Positions 50,777-59,035 of a stretch of DNA of 64,000 nt are shown piece by piece. The notes under the pieces were generated by a model. The model had not been told where the DNA came from. It saw nothing but the letters and a program-made list of their open reading frames with translations, and did no database searches. The position numbers were made by a program, and so were the translations under genes. Origin of the DNA: CAVTPD01 sp963736575 (GTDB taxonomy: Bacteria; Bacteroidota; Bacteroidia; Cytophagales; JAAEPT01). Numbering within the stretch: position 1 is the stretch's first letter; the number at the start of each line of letters is the position of its first letter. The stretch spans positions 1,178,001 to 1,242,000 of the forward strand of contig CAVTPD010000003.1 of NCBI GenBank assembly GCA_963736575.1. Reading direction: 5' to 3'.

Positions 50777-53131
50777 TTAAGATCGGTCAATTTCCCCTAA
50801 TGAAGAGGTAGCCCTAAACAACTGATCAAAAATTGTAACAACTTCTTTAACGGCAATTTCTGGTTTTAAAGCCGTATCGGAAATCCCAGAAACTACTCGG
50901 GTAATGTTGTGGTCTACTACCCCTTTTTTATGCCACACGTTTGTATTAACTGCCGTTAAATATGCTGAAAAATTATGATGCCCGGATCCGGGACGTTCCC
51001 CAATGATATGAATGATTCCTTTCGGATTATTCTTTTTTTCTTCTTTTCCGAAAAGAAGTTCACCGGATAAATAACCCGCACGAACTCTTCCATATTTAAC
51101 AACTAGGTTCTCTTTACTTACGGTATAATTTTTTGCTTGTAATGAATTTGTCAAGTGTGCTAAAAAAGTAAGTAAATGCCCTTCATCCATTAACGCGCGT
51201 GCATTTAATCCGTCTGAAATTACAATCTGAACATCGGGTACTTGTTGATTCCATTTCTGCCGAATAGATTTTAAAACCGACACAGAATCTTTTCTTAATT
51301 CTTCCCCAGAATGTGGGTGATAAACGTAATCTTTCCTATCCGCTGATTTAGTAAATACGGGAACAGACGCCGGAATAGCGCTTACAAACGAAGTTCCCAT
51401 TTCCGTCCAGAGACTTACTTTAGCATCTTCGTAAAGCGTATGCACTTCTTTATCCATTGCAGGATCTAAATCCCAAATATTTTCTCCATACCCTTCCGCA
51501 ATAGGAACGCCGCGTTCTCTTATTCGGGCAATACAGGCTTTTCCTTCAGTATAAATAGCTTCTTTGCTTCGCTTATCTTTTTTGGTTTTACAGTATTGGT
51601 AATACACCCAAAGTGGATCACCAAAATGTTCGCTTGGTTTTCCGTCTTGGTCAATAACCTCTAGCTTTTTGAAAAATGCCCACATTTGGTCGTTGACTTT
51701 ATAACCGAACTTTTCGCGCACTTTTACATGATCGTGAAAGGCGGTGGTTAAATAACTTAACATGGGATCGTTCTTGGTGGGTAAAGCCATTAAATACGCC
51801 GGATTGGCAGGCATCACTTGTTCAATACACCAATCTAAATCTTCCAAAGTAACGTCCATGTGCAAGGTTGAACAGATGTCTAAACCAATGGTTAATCCAT
51901 GCAGTTTGCCCATTACCGTATCTTCTAAACAGCAACGCACCAATTGCTCTTTGGTCTTAAACACTTCCGGACCAATAAAACCAGCTACATCGTTTACATG
52001 CACCCAAGGCATTTTTTCAGCGGGTTTAGATTCGGCCATTTTAAGTTTAAGGGCACGTATGAATCCATACTTTCGGGCCTCGTGAAGTACCATATCAAAA
52101 CCAGCGGCATGTCCATTGGTGAAATCTGCGCCTTGTCCGGTTTCTGCATACAAACCGTATTGGCCGTCTCTTTGGGCGGCGTAACGGAACATCTTATCAA
52201 TAGAAACATCAAAAGTAGTGTTGGCGTTTACTGTTCCGGCTAAACTCTGAAACCAGATGCCTGTAGTGCCCGGTTGTTGTGTTTCTACTTCAGCCTGAAC
52301 ATCTATATGCGACAACACGCAGTTGGGAATTACATTTTCTAGTCCGAAAGTAGTGATGATATCAAACAGTGCCTTTTCTATTTTGGCTACAGAAGCGGGT
52401 TCACTAGAAACGGGATTGTTTCCCAAAACCAAATCGCCAACCCCATATGACCAAGCGTCAAATACTTGCCAAGTAATGTCTTCAATATTGTCTGTTGGTG
52501 AATTGGGCTGAACGCGGGCGCTCATGTAACCCTTGCTACCAATTTTACTATTGGGTAAAGGATTGAATACTTTTTGACCCACTTCAATAAGTTCGTCATT
52601 GTTCATGAGTTTCACCACACAACCAATAACATCACTGCTTAAGTCGGGCATAATGGCTTTTATGTTTGCTTCTTCTTTTTCTAAAAGGAAAGTTTTTAAT
52701 TCACCAAGTGTAAGCTGCTGTACAAAAGTAGCTTGCGAAGACGATGTGCTGTTCTGAATTAAGGTATAAAGTTCGTCTGTAAATAAGGAGTTTTGATTCA
52801 GGTCTTTAATTGTAGTATTCGAAAGTAATTCTCTGGCGTATTTTCTAGAGTTTTCATTGGCCGCAGACACGCCCAGAATTTTGTCCCCTTCTTTAAAATC
52901 GTTGGCGGCACCAACAACCTGACGGTAAAGGGTAATGTCCATTTTGCCCTTTATGCGTTTTATGTAATCAAAGATACTTTCAGAAACTAGAGGAACTTGA
53001 AGAGCAGGAATACTAGCTACTGAAACGGCGTTTGGAGCTGCCCAGAAATCACAACCGTTAAATAACAATAAAGAAGTACTCATAATCCCAATGCTGTTTA
53101 AAAACTCCCTTCGGTTGATAGTTCTGGCCAT
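50777..53131 (-). CDS. Fused ethanolamine ammonia-lyase EutB-EutC with Tat/lipoprotein-like signal
   Basis: This 784-residue protein fuses both subunits of the cobalamin-dependent enzyme that turns ethanolamine into acetaldehyde and ammonia. The EutB part (about 55-510) has VLSHIDVQ, WFQSLAGT, AETGQGADFTNGHAAG and DICSTLHMDVT. The EutC part (about 560-784) has IVISDGLNARAL, YGRVRAGYLSGE and HIIGERPGSGHHNFSAYLT. The N-terminus (TINRREFLNSIG, then LLLFNGC27) looks like a twin-arginine signal ending in a lipobox, which would place the enzyme outside the cytoplasm. No eutA, transporter or microcompartment genes are adjacent. Confidence 0.88.
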   Translation of the reverse strand: MARTINRREFLNSIGIMSTSLLLFNGCDFWAAPNAVSVASIPALQVPLVSESIFDYIKRIKGKMDITLYRQVVGAANDFKEGDKILGVSAANENSRKYARELLSNTTIKDLNQNSLFTDELYTLIQNSTSSSQATFVQQLTLGELKTFLLEKEEANIKAIMPDLSSDVIGCVVKLMNNDELIEVGQKVFNPLPNSKIGSKGYMSARVQPNSPTDNIEDITWQVFDAWSYGVGDLVLGNNPVSSEPASVAKIEKALFDIITTFGLENVIPNCVLSHIDVQAEVETQQPGTTGIWFQSLAGTVNANTTFDVSIDKMFRYAAQRDGQYGLYAETGQGADFTNGHAAGFDMVLHEARKYGFIRALKLKMAESKPAEKMPWVHVNDVAGFIGPEVFKTKEQLVRCCLEDTVMGKLHGLTIGLDICSTLHMDVTLEDLDWCIEQVMPANPAYLMALPTKNDPMLSYLTTAFHDHVKVREKFGYKVNDQMWAFFKKLEVIDQDGKPSEHFGDPLWVYYQYCKTKKDKRSKEAIYTEGKACIARIRERGVPIAEGYGENIWDLDPAMDKEVHTLYEDAKVSLWTEMGTSFVSAIPASVPVFTKSADRKDYVYHPHSGEELRKDSVSVLKSIRQKWNQQVPDVQIVISDGLNARALMDEGHLLTFLAHLTNSLQAKNYTVSKENLVVKYGRVRAGYLSGELLFGKEEKKNNPKGIIHIIGERPGSGHHNFSAYLTAVNTNVWHKKGVVDHNITRVVSGISDTALKPEIAVKEVVTIFDQLFRATSSLGEIDRS

Positions 53132-53137
53132 GCGTTT

Positions 53138-53153
53138 GTTAATAACATGTTAA
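53138..53153 (-). promoter_or_regulatory. TTAAC direct repeat next to the eutBC start
   Basis: On the minus strand, TTAAC-N6-TTAAC with 11-bp spacing lies seven bases before the ATG of the EutBC gene. It matches the Pho-type boxes at 11471-13791, but its position after any usual promoter and the A+T-rich base composition make chance quite possible. Confidence 0.3.
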
Positions 53154-53295
53154 AGAAAGAAACTGAATGCGGCTGGACGGGGCTTCTGCTTAGCACAAAA
53201 GCATAATTCAAAGTACAAATTATTCTCGGTAAACAATAAAAATGGTCTTGCTTTTAAAGGGGAAAAATATTCATAAACCAAAGTATAAACCATGG

Positions 53296-54591
53296 CTATA
53301 TATTCCCCAAAAACTCCTTAAAGTAATTAATGGCTTTTTCTCTGGCTTCTTTATGGTCTACAATTGGCTCAGGATAATCCAGTTCTTGAAATTCGGGCAC
53401 CCATTTTTTAATATATTTTAAGTCTTTGTCAAACTTCTTAATCTGTGTTGTGGGGTTAAAAACCCTAAAATAAGGCTGTGCATCTGCTCCCGTACTGGCT
53501 GCCCACTGCCAGTTACCAATATTGCTGGCCAGTTCATAATCTAATAATTTTTGGGCAAAATAACGTTCTCCCCATTTCCAGTCAATAAGTAAATGTTTGG
53601 TTAAAAACGAAGCTACAATCATTCTTACGCGGTTATGCATGTACCCCGTTGCGTTCAATTCCCGCATACCAGCATCTACAATAGGGTAACCGGTTTGTCC
53701 TTCGCACCAACGTTTAAAAGCCTCTTCGTTATGTTTCCATTTTAGCCCTTTGTATTTTTTCACAAACGGTTCTTCTACGGTTTCAGGATTAAAAAAAAGA
53801 AGCTGGGTAAAAAATTCACGCCAGATTAATTCGCTTAGATAGGTATCGTTTAATTCTTTAGCCCGAACAGCTATTCTTCTAATGCTTACTGTACCAAACC
53901 TAAGGTGTACGCCAATGTGCGTTGTCCCGTTTTCATTCGCCGGGAAATCACGGGTTTTCTCGTAATGGGCTACAACGTCTTCGTCTAAATTAAATTCAGG
54001 AATATCAAAACCAGTGTCTTTAAAACCAATGTCTTGTAAAGACGGGAATTTATGTTTCTGCTTTGATAAATTTTTTAGAAGTGGATTGGTATCGTATTCT
54101 TTTAAATCTTCCGGTTTTAATTCTGAAAGCCATTTACGTTTGTAATAGGTATAAACCGAATAAGGATCGCCATCATCCTTTAAAGCTTCACCCGGTTTTT
54201 TAATTACATGATCCTGAAATTTCAAAAACGACGTTTCATTTTCAGTTAATAGTTTTTCTACCAACTTATCGCGTGCAATTCCGTAGGGTTCGTAATCTTC
54301 GTTGGTGTAAACTTTTTCAGGCTGAAATTCTTTTATAATCTGTGGCCAAAGGTCTTGGGGTTTACCGTAATAGACTTTTAAATCGCCGTGGTGTTTGTGC
54401 AATTCCGTGGCAAGTCTTTCTAGATAGCGGTAAATAAACTGAACCCGTTTATCGCTTTTGTCTTCAAGTTTAGAAAGTATATTTTCGTCAAAAATAAAAA
54501 TGGGTTGTATCTCTTCGGAAGCGGAAAGAGCCTCAAAAAGACCGCGGTTATCGTTCAAACGCAAATCTCTTCTAAACCAGAAAATATTCAT
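53296..54591 (-). CDS. phrB: Deoxyribodipyrimidine photolyase
   Basis: The 431-residue flavoprotein repairs UV dimers with blue light. It begins with NIFWFRRDLRLNDN. The FAD-binding domain carries GYPIVDAGMRELNATGYMHN (about residues 297-316), WKWGERYFAQKLLDYELASN and NWQWAASTGADAQPYFRVFN. Length and motifs fit class I CPD photolyases; a cryptochrome role cannot be excluded. It starts three bases after the stop of the CarH-like regulator, so both form a light-response operon. Confidence 0.94.
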   Translation of the reverse strand: MNIFWFRRDLRLNDNRGLFEALSASEEIQPIFIFDENILSKLEDKSDKRVQFIYRYLERLATELHKHHGDLKVYYGKPQDLWPQIIKEFQPEKVYTNEDYEPYGIARDKLVEKLLTENETSFLKFQDHVIKKPGEALKDDGDPYSVYTYYKRKWLSELKPEDLKEYDTNPLLKNLSKQKHKFPSLQDIGFKDTGFDIPEFNLDEDVVAHYEKTRDFPANENGTTHIGVHLRFGTVSIRRIAVRAKELNDTYLSELIWREFFTQLLFFNPETVEEPFVKKYKGLKWKHNEEAFKRWCEGQTGYPIVDAGMRELNATGYMHNRVRMIVASFLTKHLLIDWKWGERYFAQKLLDYELASNIGNWQWAASTGADAQPYFRVFNPTTQIKKFDKDLKYIKKWVPEFQELDYPEPIVDHKEAREKAINYFKEFLGNI

Positions 54592-54594
54592 AGG

Positions 54595-55464
54595 TTACAA
54601 TAGTTTTAGCAATGCCTCTAAGCTGCTAAGTGGGATTATATTTTTATACTGAAGGTTTTCTGTATTGGCTTTAGAACCGGCTACATAAATCTTTTGTTCC
54701 GAATAGCCTTCAGAAATGGTTCCAAAAATAGTTTTTACTTCTTCTTTTGTTAAGGGATTGGTGAGGTAGGTGAAAAAATCGTGATTATCGAAGTTTTCTT
54801 TCAGGTCTAAAATATTTTGGGTGGGTACTTTTGCGCCCAAATAAATGGTTTTATGCCCTGCTTTTTTAATAATATAATTGGCAAAAAGAATGGCTAAATC
54901 GTGTTCTTCAAACTGATTTAAAAACAACACAAAGGACTTATGATTGGGAATCAAAGGTTCATCTACACCATCTATAGCAGCGTACAATTTCTGTTTTACC
55001 AAGTGAGAGGCAAAATGTTCTTGTAAAGGAATCACCCGTTCTACCGTCCATAAAAGCCCTACTTTATGTAAAAAAGGATAAATTACTTCCAGTATAGTTT
55101 TATAAAAGCCCAAGTTCTGAACCGCCAAATCAAACAATTGGTGGAACTTAGCTTCGTCTAAAGCCATCATAGCATTCATCAATTCATTAACAAAAGCAGC
55201 ATGGGCTTCTTGTTGTTGCAGCGCTTGGTTAATTTGCTGGTTAATTACTTCGTCTGTAAGCTGACTAATTTTAGAAATCTTACTGCCGTAGTCAATTAAG
55301 GTTTTAACGTTTAGTAATTTTCTAACATCGTCGTTAGAATAGAATCGGATATTGGTGTCTGTTCTGGAAGGAGAAAAAATAGCATAGCGCTTTTCCCAAA
55401 TACGTAAGGTATGGGCCTTAATTCCGGATAACCGTTCTAAGTCTTTTATGGAATACCGTTGCAC
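54595..55464 (-). CDS. CarH/LitR-like MerR regulator with cobalamin-binding domain
   Basis: The 289-residue regulator has a MerR winged helix (1-70, YSIKDLERLSGIKAHTLRIW), a four-helix bundle and a B12-binding domain. W139, E149 and H150 keep the exact W-x9-E-H spacing that senses adenosylcobalamin in CarH, and H188 in EEHDL is in the place of the lower cobalt ligand. In this family light breaks the Co-C bond and releases the repressor from DNA. GTG start at 55464. A photolyase follows three bases downstream, so it probably controls its own operon. Confidence 0.87.
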   Translation of the reverse strand: MQRYSIKDLERLSGIKAHTLRIWEKRYAIFSPSRTDTNIRFYSNDDVRKLLNVKTLIDYGSKISKISQLTDEVINQQINQALQQQEAHAAFVNELMNAMMALDEAKFHQLFDLAVQNLGFYKTILEVIYPFLHKVGLLWTVERVIPLQEHFASHLVKQKLYAAIDGVDEPLIPNHKSFVLFLNQFEEHDLAILFANYIIKKAGHKTIYLGAKVPTQNILDLKENFDNHDFFTYLTNPLTKEEVKTIFGTISEGYSEQKIYVAGSKANTENLQYKNIIPLSSLEALLKLL

Positions 55465-55522
55465 TTTTGTTTAATTTAAACAGGTGTAAAGTTAAACAAT
55501 TTTTATATGCAATTCGCAAATT

Positions 55523-56440
55523 TTAACGGTCCTTAAAATCTTCTCCGTTTAAAATACTTAAATAATTGTAATACCTAGAAGGGGAAATCTCTTCGCTTTC
55601 GGCTGCTGCTGCTACGGCGCAACCCGGTTCGTGATCATGAGTACAGTTGTTAAACTTGCATTTATTCAGGTAGTCACGCATTTCAACAAAGTAGTGTGAA
55701 ATTTCAGGTTTTTGAATATCGTAAAGTCCCAATTCTTTAATTCCTGGTGAATCAATCACAAAGGCATCTTTTGCCAATTGATGCATTTCTACGTATGTGG
55801 TGGTATGTTTTCCTTTTTTAGAGAAATTAGAAATACCCGCCGTTTTAATGTCTAAATCTGGGTTTAAAAGGTTAATCATGGTTGATTTCCCTGCTCCCGA
55901 ATGCCCTGCCAACAACGTAGTTTTATTAATAAAAAGTTCTTCTATTGTGGCTTTATATGCGGGGTCTACCGCCGAAACTCTATAACACGGGTAGTTTATG
56001 TTTTTGTAAACTTCCTCATATGCTTCTAACAATTCTAATTGTTTTGGGCTGTAGGTATCTACTTTATTAAAAACAAGAATGGCTGGTATTCTAAACGATT
56101 CGGTAAGTACCAAAAACCGATCAATAAATCCCAATGAAGTTCTGGGTTCTCTTAAGGTTACAATTAATGCTGCCTGATCTAAATTTGCGGCCAAAACATG
56201 GGCTTGCGCGTGAGAACGGGTTGATTTCCGAATAATATAATTTTTACGTTTTAGCACTTCATTAATGCTTACGGTTCCGTCTTCTTCTTCGGTAAAAGCC
56301 ACATGATCACCCACGGCAATGGGGTTGGTGGTTTTCAAATCTAGCGTACGCATTTTACCGCGCAACCTTCCGTCTAACACTTTATCGCCCGACTGTATTT
56401 TATACCAAGAACCTGTTGAACGAAGCACTATCCCTTTCAT
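55523..56440 (-). CDS. rsgA: Ribosome small-subunit GTPase RsgA
   Basis: The 305-residue circularly permuted GTPase helps 30S maturation. An OB-fold (about 1-70) is followed by the GTPase motifs in permuted order: NKVD at 125-128, then GHSGAGKST at 179-187 and DSPG near 230. The zinc knuckle has CKFNNCTHDHEPGC at about 260-273. The start overlaps the stop of the kdtA gene (ATGA). Confidence 0.95.
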   Translation of the reverse strand: MKGIVLRSTGSWYKIQSGDKVLDGRLRGKMRTLDLKTTNPIAVGDHVAFTEEEDGTVSINEVLKRKNYIIRKSTRSHAQAHVLAANLDQAALIVTLREPRTSLGFIDRFLVLTESFRIPAILVFNKVDTYSPKQLELLEAYEEVYKNINYPCYRVSAVDPAYKATIEELFINKTTLLAGHSGAGKSTMINLLNPDLDIKTAGISNFSKKGKHTTTYVEMHQLAKDAFVIDSPGIKELGLYDIQKPEISHYFVEMRDYLNKCKFNNCTHDHEPGCAVAAAAESEEISPSRYYNYLSILNGEDFKDR

Positions 56441-57678
56441 ACTGTAAGATATTTCTTTTCTATGAAGTTAAAAATCCGCTCGCTGGCACCAATATTCTTT
56501 TTCACGTAGTTAAACACTTTATTATTTAAGGTTTTTAATTTTTGTTCATTCTGAAGAAGATCTTCCACTATGGCGGTTAATTCTTCGGTAGAAGTTATCG
56601 AAAAAGCCGTTCCATCTTCTAACATGGCTAAGGCTTCGTTAAACTTTTTGTAGGTCTTATTTCCGAAGAAAACAGGTAAACCAAAACTGGCGGGCTCTAA
56701 AACATTGTGCAAACCTTTACCAAACGCGCCGCCTACGTAAGCCATGGTTCCGTATTTATACAGCGATGAAAGCATGCCTACATTGTCAATAAACAAGACT
56801 TCACTTTCGGGTTTTTCACCTTCCGAAAACAAGCTGCTTTGGGCATTTATTTTAGTTCTATACGTTTCAATTTCTTCTGGATGTATTTCATGCGGTGCTA
56901 TAATAAATTTCATTTTTCCGGCTAAGGCATTCATCATAGGAATTAGAATTTCCATATCGGCCGGCCAAACACTACCACACACCAAACACGGTTTATTGGC
57001 GGTAAAGGCATCTACTAAAGGAATGTCTTTACTATGTTCTGCAATCTGATGAACGCGATCAAAACGTGTATCGCCGTTTACCATAACTTCGGTAATTCCC
57101 AGTTCTGCCAATAGGGTTTTAGATTTTTCATCCTGAACAAAAAAAGAGGTAATCTTCTTTAAGGTTTTGGCATTAAAACCATCTTTTTGATTAAAAAAGA
57201 TCTGGTTTTCTCTAAAAATAGAAGAAATAGAAAGTACTGGAATTTGATTATTCTTGAGTGCTGTAAGGTAATTGTCCCAGAATTCATACTTGGTAAAAAT
57301 GGCTAAATCGGGTTGAATAACACTTATAAAATCACGGGCATTAGCTTTTGTGTCTATCGGTAAATAGGTGATATAATCGGCAAAAGGATAGTTTTTCCTT
57401 AGCTCGTAACCACTGGGCGAAAAGAAGGTAAGCAAAACAAATATTTCGGGATGCGCATGTTTAATTTTTTCAATCAATACACGGCTTTGTTCAAATTCAC
57501 CCACAGAAGCAGCGTGAATCCAAATTTTACGTTTGTGTATATGTTTCAGTTTTTGAGAAAGCGTTTGCCGCCAGTTTTTTCTTCCGTCTACAAACAGATT
57601 GGCTTTTTTGTTAAAAAGCGCTACAACCGTAAGAACCACTCCATACAAATGGAGGCCAATGTTATAAAATAGTTTCAT
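56437..57678 (-). CDS. waaA: 3-deoxy-D-manno-octulosonic acid transferase
   Basis: The 413-residue inner-membrane glycosyltransferase adds Kdo to lipid A precursor. It has an N-terminal membrane anchor (about 5-22), WIHAASVGEFEQSRVLIEK (about 53-71), a GSVWPADMEIL motif and the C-terminal GGAFGKGLHNVLEPASFGLP (about 317-336) of this family. It shows the organism makes lipopolysaccharide or a Kdo-lipid A. It overlaps rsgA by four bases. Confidence 0.94.
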   Translation of the reverse strand: MKLFYNIGLHLYGVVLTVVALFNKKANLFVDGRKNWRQTLSQKLKHIHKRKIWIHAASVGEFEQSRVLIEKIKHAHPEIFVLLTFFSPSGYELRKNYPFADYITYLPIDTKANARDFISVIQPDLAIFTKYEFWDNYLTALKNNQIPVLSISSIFRENQIFFNQKDGFNAKTLKKITSFFVQDEKSKTLLAELGITEVMVNGDTRFDRVHQIAEHSKDIPLVDAFTANKPCLVCGSVWPADMEILIPMMNALAGKMKFIIAPHEIHPEEIETYRTKINAQSSLFSEGEKPESEVLFIDNVGMLSSLYKYGTMAYVGGAFGKGLHNVLEPASFGLPVFFGNKTYKKFNEALAMLEDGTAFSITSTEELTAIVEDLLQNEQKLKTLNNKVFNYVKKNIGASERIFNFIEKKYLTV

Positions 57679-57702
57679 GCTTAACTGGCCATCTTTAATA
57701 AA

Positions 57703-57731
57703 AAAAGCGGCAGTGTAAAACCGCCGCTTTT
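57703..57731 (-). terminator. Terminator after ahpC
   Basis: AAAAGCGGC (57703-57711) pairs with GCCGCTTTT (57723-57731) around an 11-base loop; on the minus strand it runs into a T tract. It ends the fur-ahpC unit. Confidence 0.8.
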
Positions 57732-57756
57732 AGAACAAATGCATTATATCTTCTAA

Positions 57757-58383
57757 CTAGTTCTTAGAAAGGTAATCAGCAACACCTTCGTGTGTAGCTT
57801 GCATAGCCGCGTCGCCTTTGTTCCAGTTAGCAGGGCAAACTTCACCTACTTCTTGGAAATGGTGCCAAGCGTCAACAATTCTTACAAACTCGTCTACATT
57901 TCTACCTAATGGGAAGAAGTTAATGTACTCGTGACGTACTACACCTTCTTTATCAATGAAGAATGTACCTCTGAAAGCAATTGGATCACCTTCAAATACA
58001 TAGTTACCTTCGTCATCGTAAGTATATTCACCACCAAGAACGCCGTAGTTCATGGCAATCGTTTTATCTTCATCTGCTACTAGAGGGTAGGTAACGCCTT
58101 CAATACCGCCTTTGTTTTTAGGTGTATTTAACCACGCCCAGTGTGTTTCTGCAGTATCTGTTGAAATGCCAATAACTTTTACGCCTCTTTCTTCGAAGTC
58201 TGCTAATTTGCTTTGGAACGCAAATAATTCAGTAGGACAAACGAAAGTGAAATCTTTTGGGTAAAAGAAAACGATTACTTCTTGCTTACCAATGTAATCT
58301 GCAAGGTTTAGGGTTGTAGTAACTCCACCATTTTCTACACATGGCGCATTAAATAAAGGGGCTTTTTTACCAACTAATGACAT
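57757..58383 (-). CDS. ahpC: Peroxiredoxin (AhpC/2-Cys Prx)
   Basis: The 208-residue thiol peroxidase reduces hydrogen peroxide and organic peroxides. The peroxidatic C49 lies in DFTFVCPTELF and the resolving cysteine in EVCPANW (about residue 183), so it is a typical two-cysteine enzyme. The C-terminal extension after the resolving cysteine is complete. No ahpF is adjacent. The Fur-family regulator lies 11 bases upstream in the same direction, which suggests peroxide-responsive control. Confidence 0.95.
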   Translation of the reverse strand: MSLVGKKAPLFNAPCVENGGVTTTLNLADYIGKQEVIVFFYPKDFTFVCPTELFAFQSKLADFEERGVKVIGISTDTAETHWAWLNTPKNKGGIEGVTYPLVADEDKTIAMNYGVLGGEYTYDDEGNYVFEGDPIAFRGTFFIDKEGVVRHEYINFFPLGRNVDEFVRIVDAWHHFQEVGEVCPANWNKGDAAMQATHEGVADYLSKN

Positions 58384-58394
58384 TTTATTAAGTT

Positions 58395-58838
58395 TTAGTT
58401 TATGGTTATTTGATCGTTTTTCGAAATTTTTTCACCATTAATGTGAACACAAATCTGGTCAATTTTTAGATTATTAATGTTCTTCTTTTCTAAATAATCT
58501 TTAATTACAGCCATTAGATCTTCGTCTTCATAGTCCACAATTTCACTGGTATTAGTACAATAAATATGGTGGTGTGGGTGCGTAGAACCATCGTAGCGCA
58601 TAATGCCGTCTTCGGTCATTACTTTTTTGGCTAAGCCGTAATCCACAAATGTTTCTAGTGTTTTATATATTGTAGCTAAAGATATGGTGGGATTTTGCGT
58701 TCTTACATGCTCAAAAAGCATTTCGGAAGTAGGGTGTGTTTTCATAGACAACAGGGTTTCGTAAATCACCAACCGTTGTTGCGTTACTTTTAATCCCGAA
58801 GCCTTAATTTTATTCTGTATGTGTTCCCTAGATTTCAA
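58395..58838 (-). CDS. Fur-family transcriptional regulator, PerR-like
   Basis: The 147-residue protein has the Fur winged helix (GLKVTQQRLVIYETLLS, then SLATIYKTLETFVDYGLAKKV) and the dimerisation domain with HPHHHIYCTNTSEIVDY. The structural CxxC zinc pair is missing: only one cysteine stands in CTNT. The start is TTG at 58838, and an in-frame TAG lies four codons upstream. Pairing with ahpC suggests a PerR-type peroxide sensor; a different Fur role is possible. Confidence 0.88.
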   Translation of the reverse strand: MKSREHIQNKIKASGLKVTQQRLVIYETLLSMKTHPTSEMLFEHVRTQNPTISLATIYKTLETFVDYGLAKKVMTEDGIMRYDGSTHPHHHIYCTNTSEIVDYEDEDLMAVIKDYLEKKNINNLKIDQICVHINGEKISKNDQITIN

Positions 58839-58842
58839 GAAG

Positions 58843-58850
58843 CAAAGCTA
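58843..58850 (-). promoter_or_regulatory. TAnnTTTG promoter element of fur-ahpC
   Basis: On the minus strand the bases read TAGCTTTG, an exact -7 box. The TTG start codon begins four bases later. A TTG at 58873-58875 could be the -33 element, 22 bases upstream. Confidence 0.5.
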
Positions 58851-59035
58851 AATAATAATAATTCTTATCTATCAAGAAGTGCAATTATATAGGACTTCGG
58901 TTTAAAAATCAAAAAAAGTATAACAATTCCGCTTATCATTATATTATAGGTATTGCCTTCAGATTGGACAAAAGGTTTTAATACTTTAAATTCGTAAAGT
59001 CTGAATTATTAAGAACGTTACTTAAATAAAAAAAT

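Noticed and set aside
53132..53295. Cobalamin riboswitch before the EutBC gene
   Set aside because: I see no B12-box (GCCACTG) on either strand in the 164 bases.
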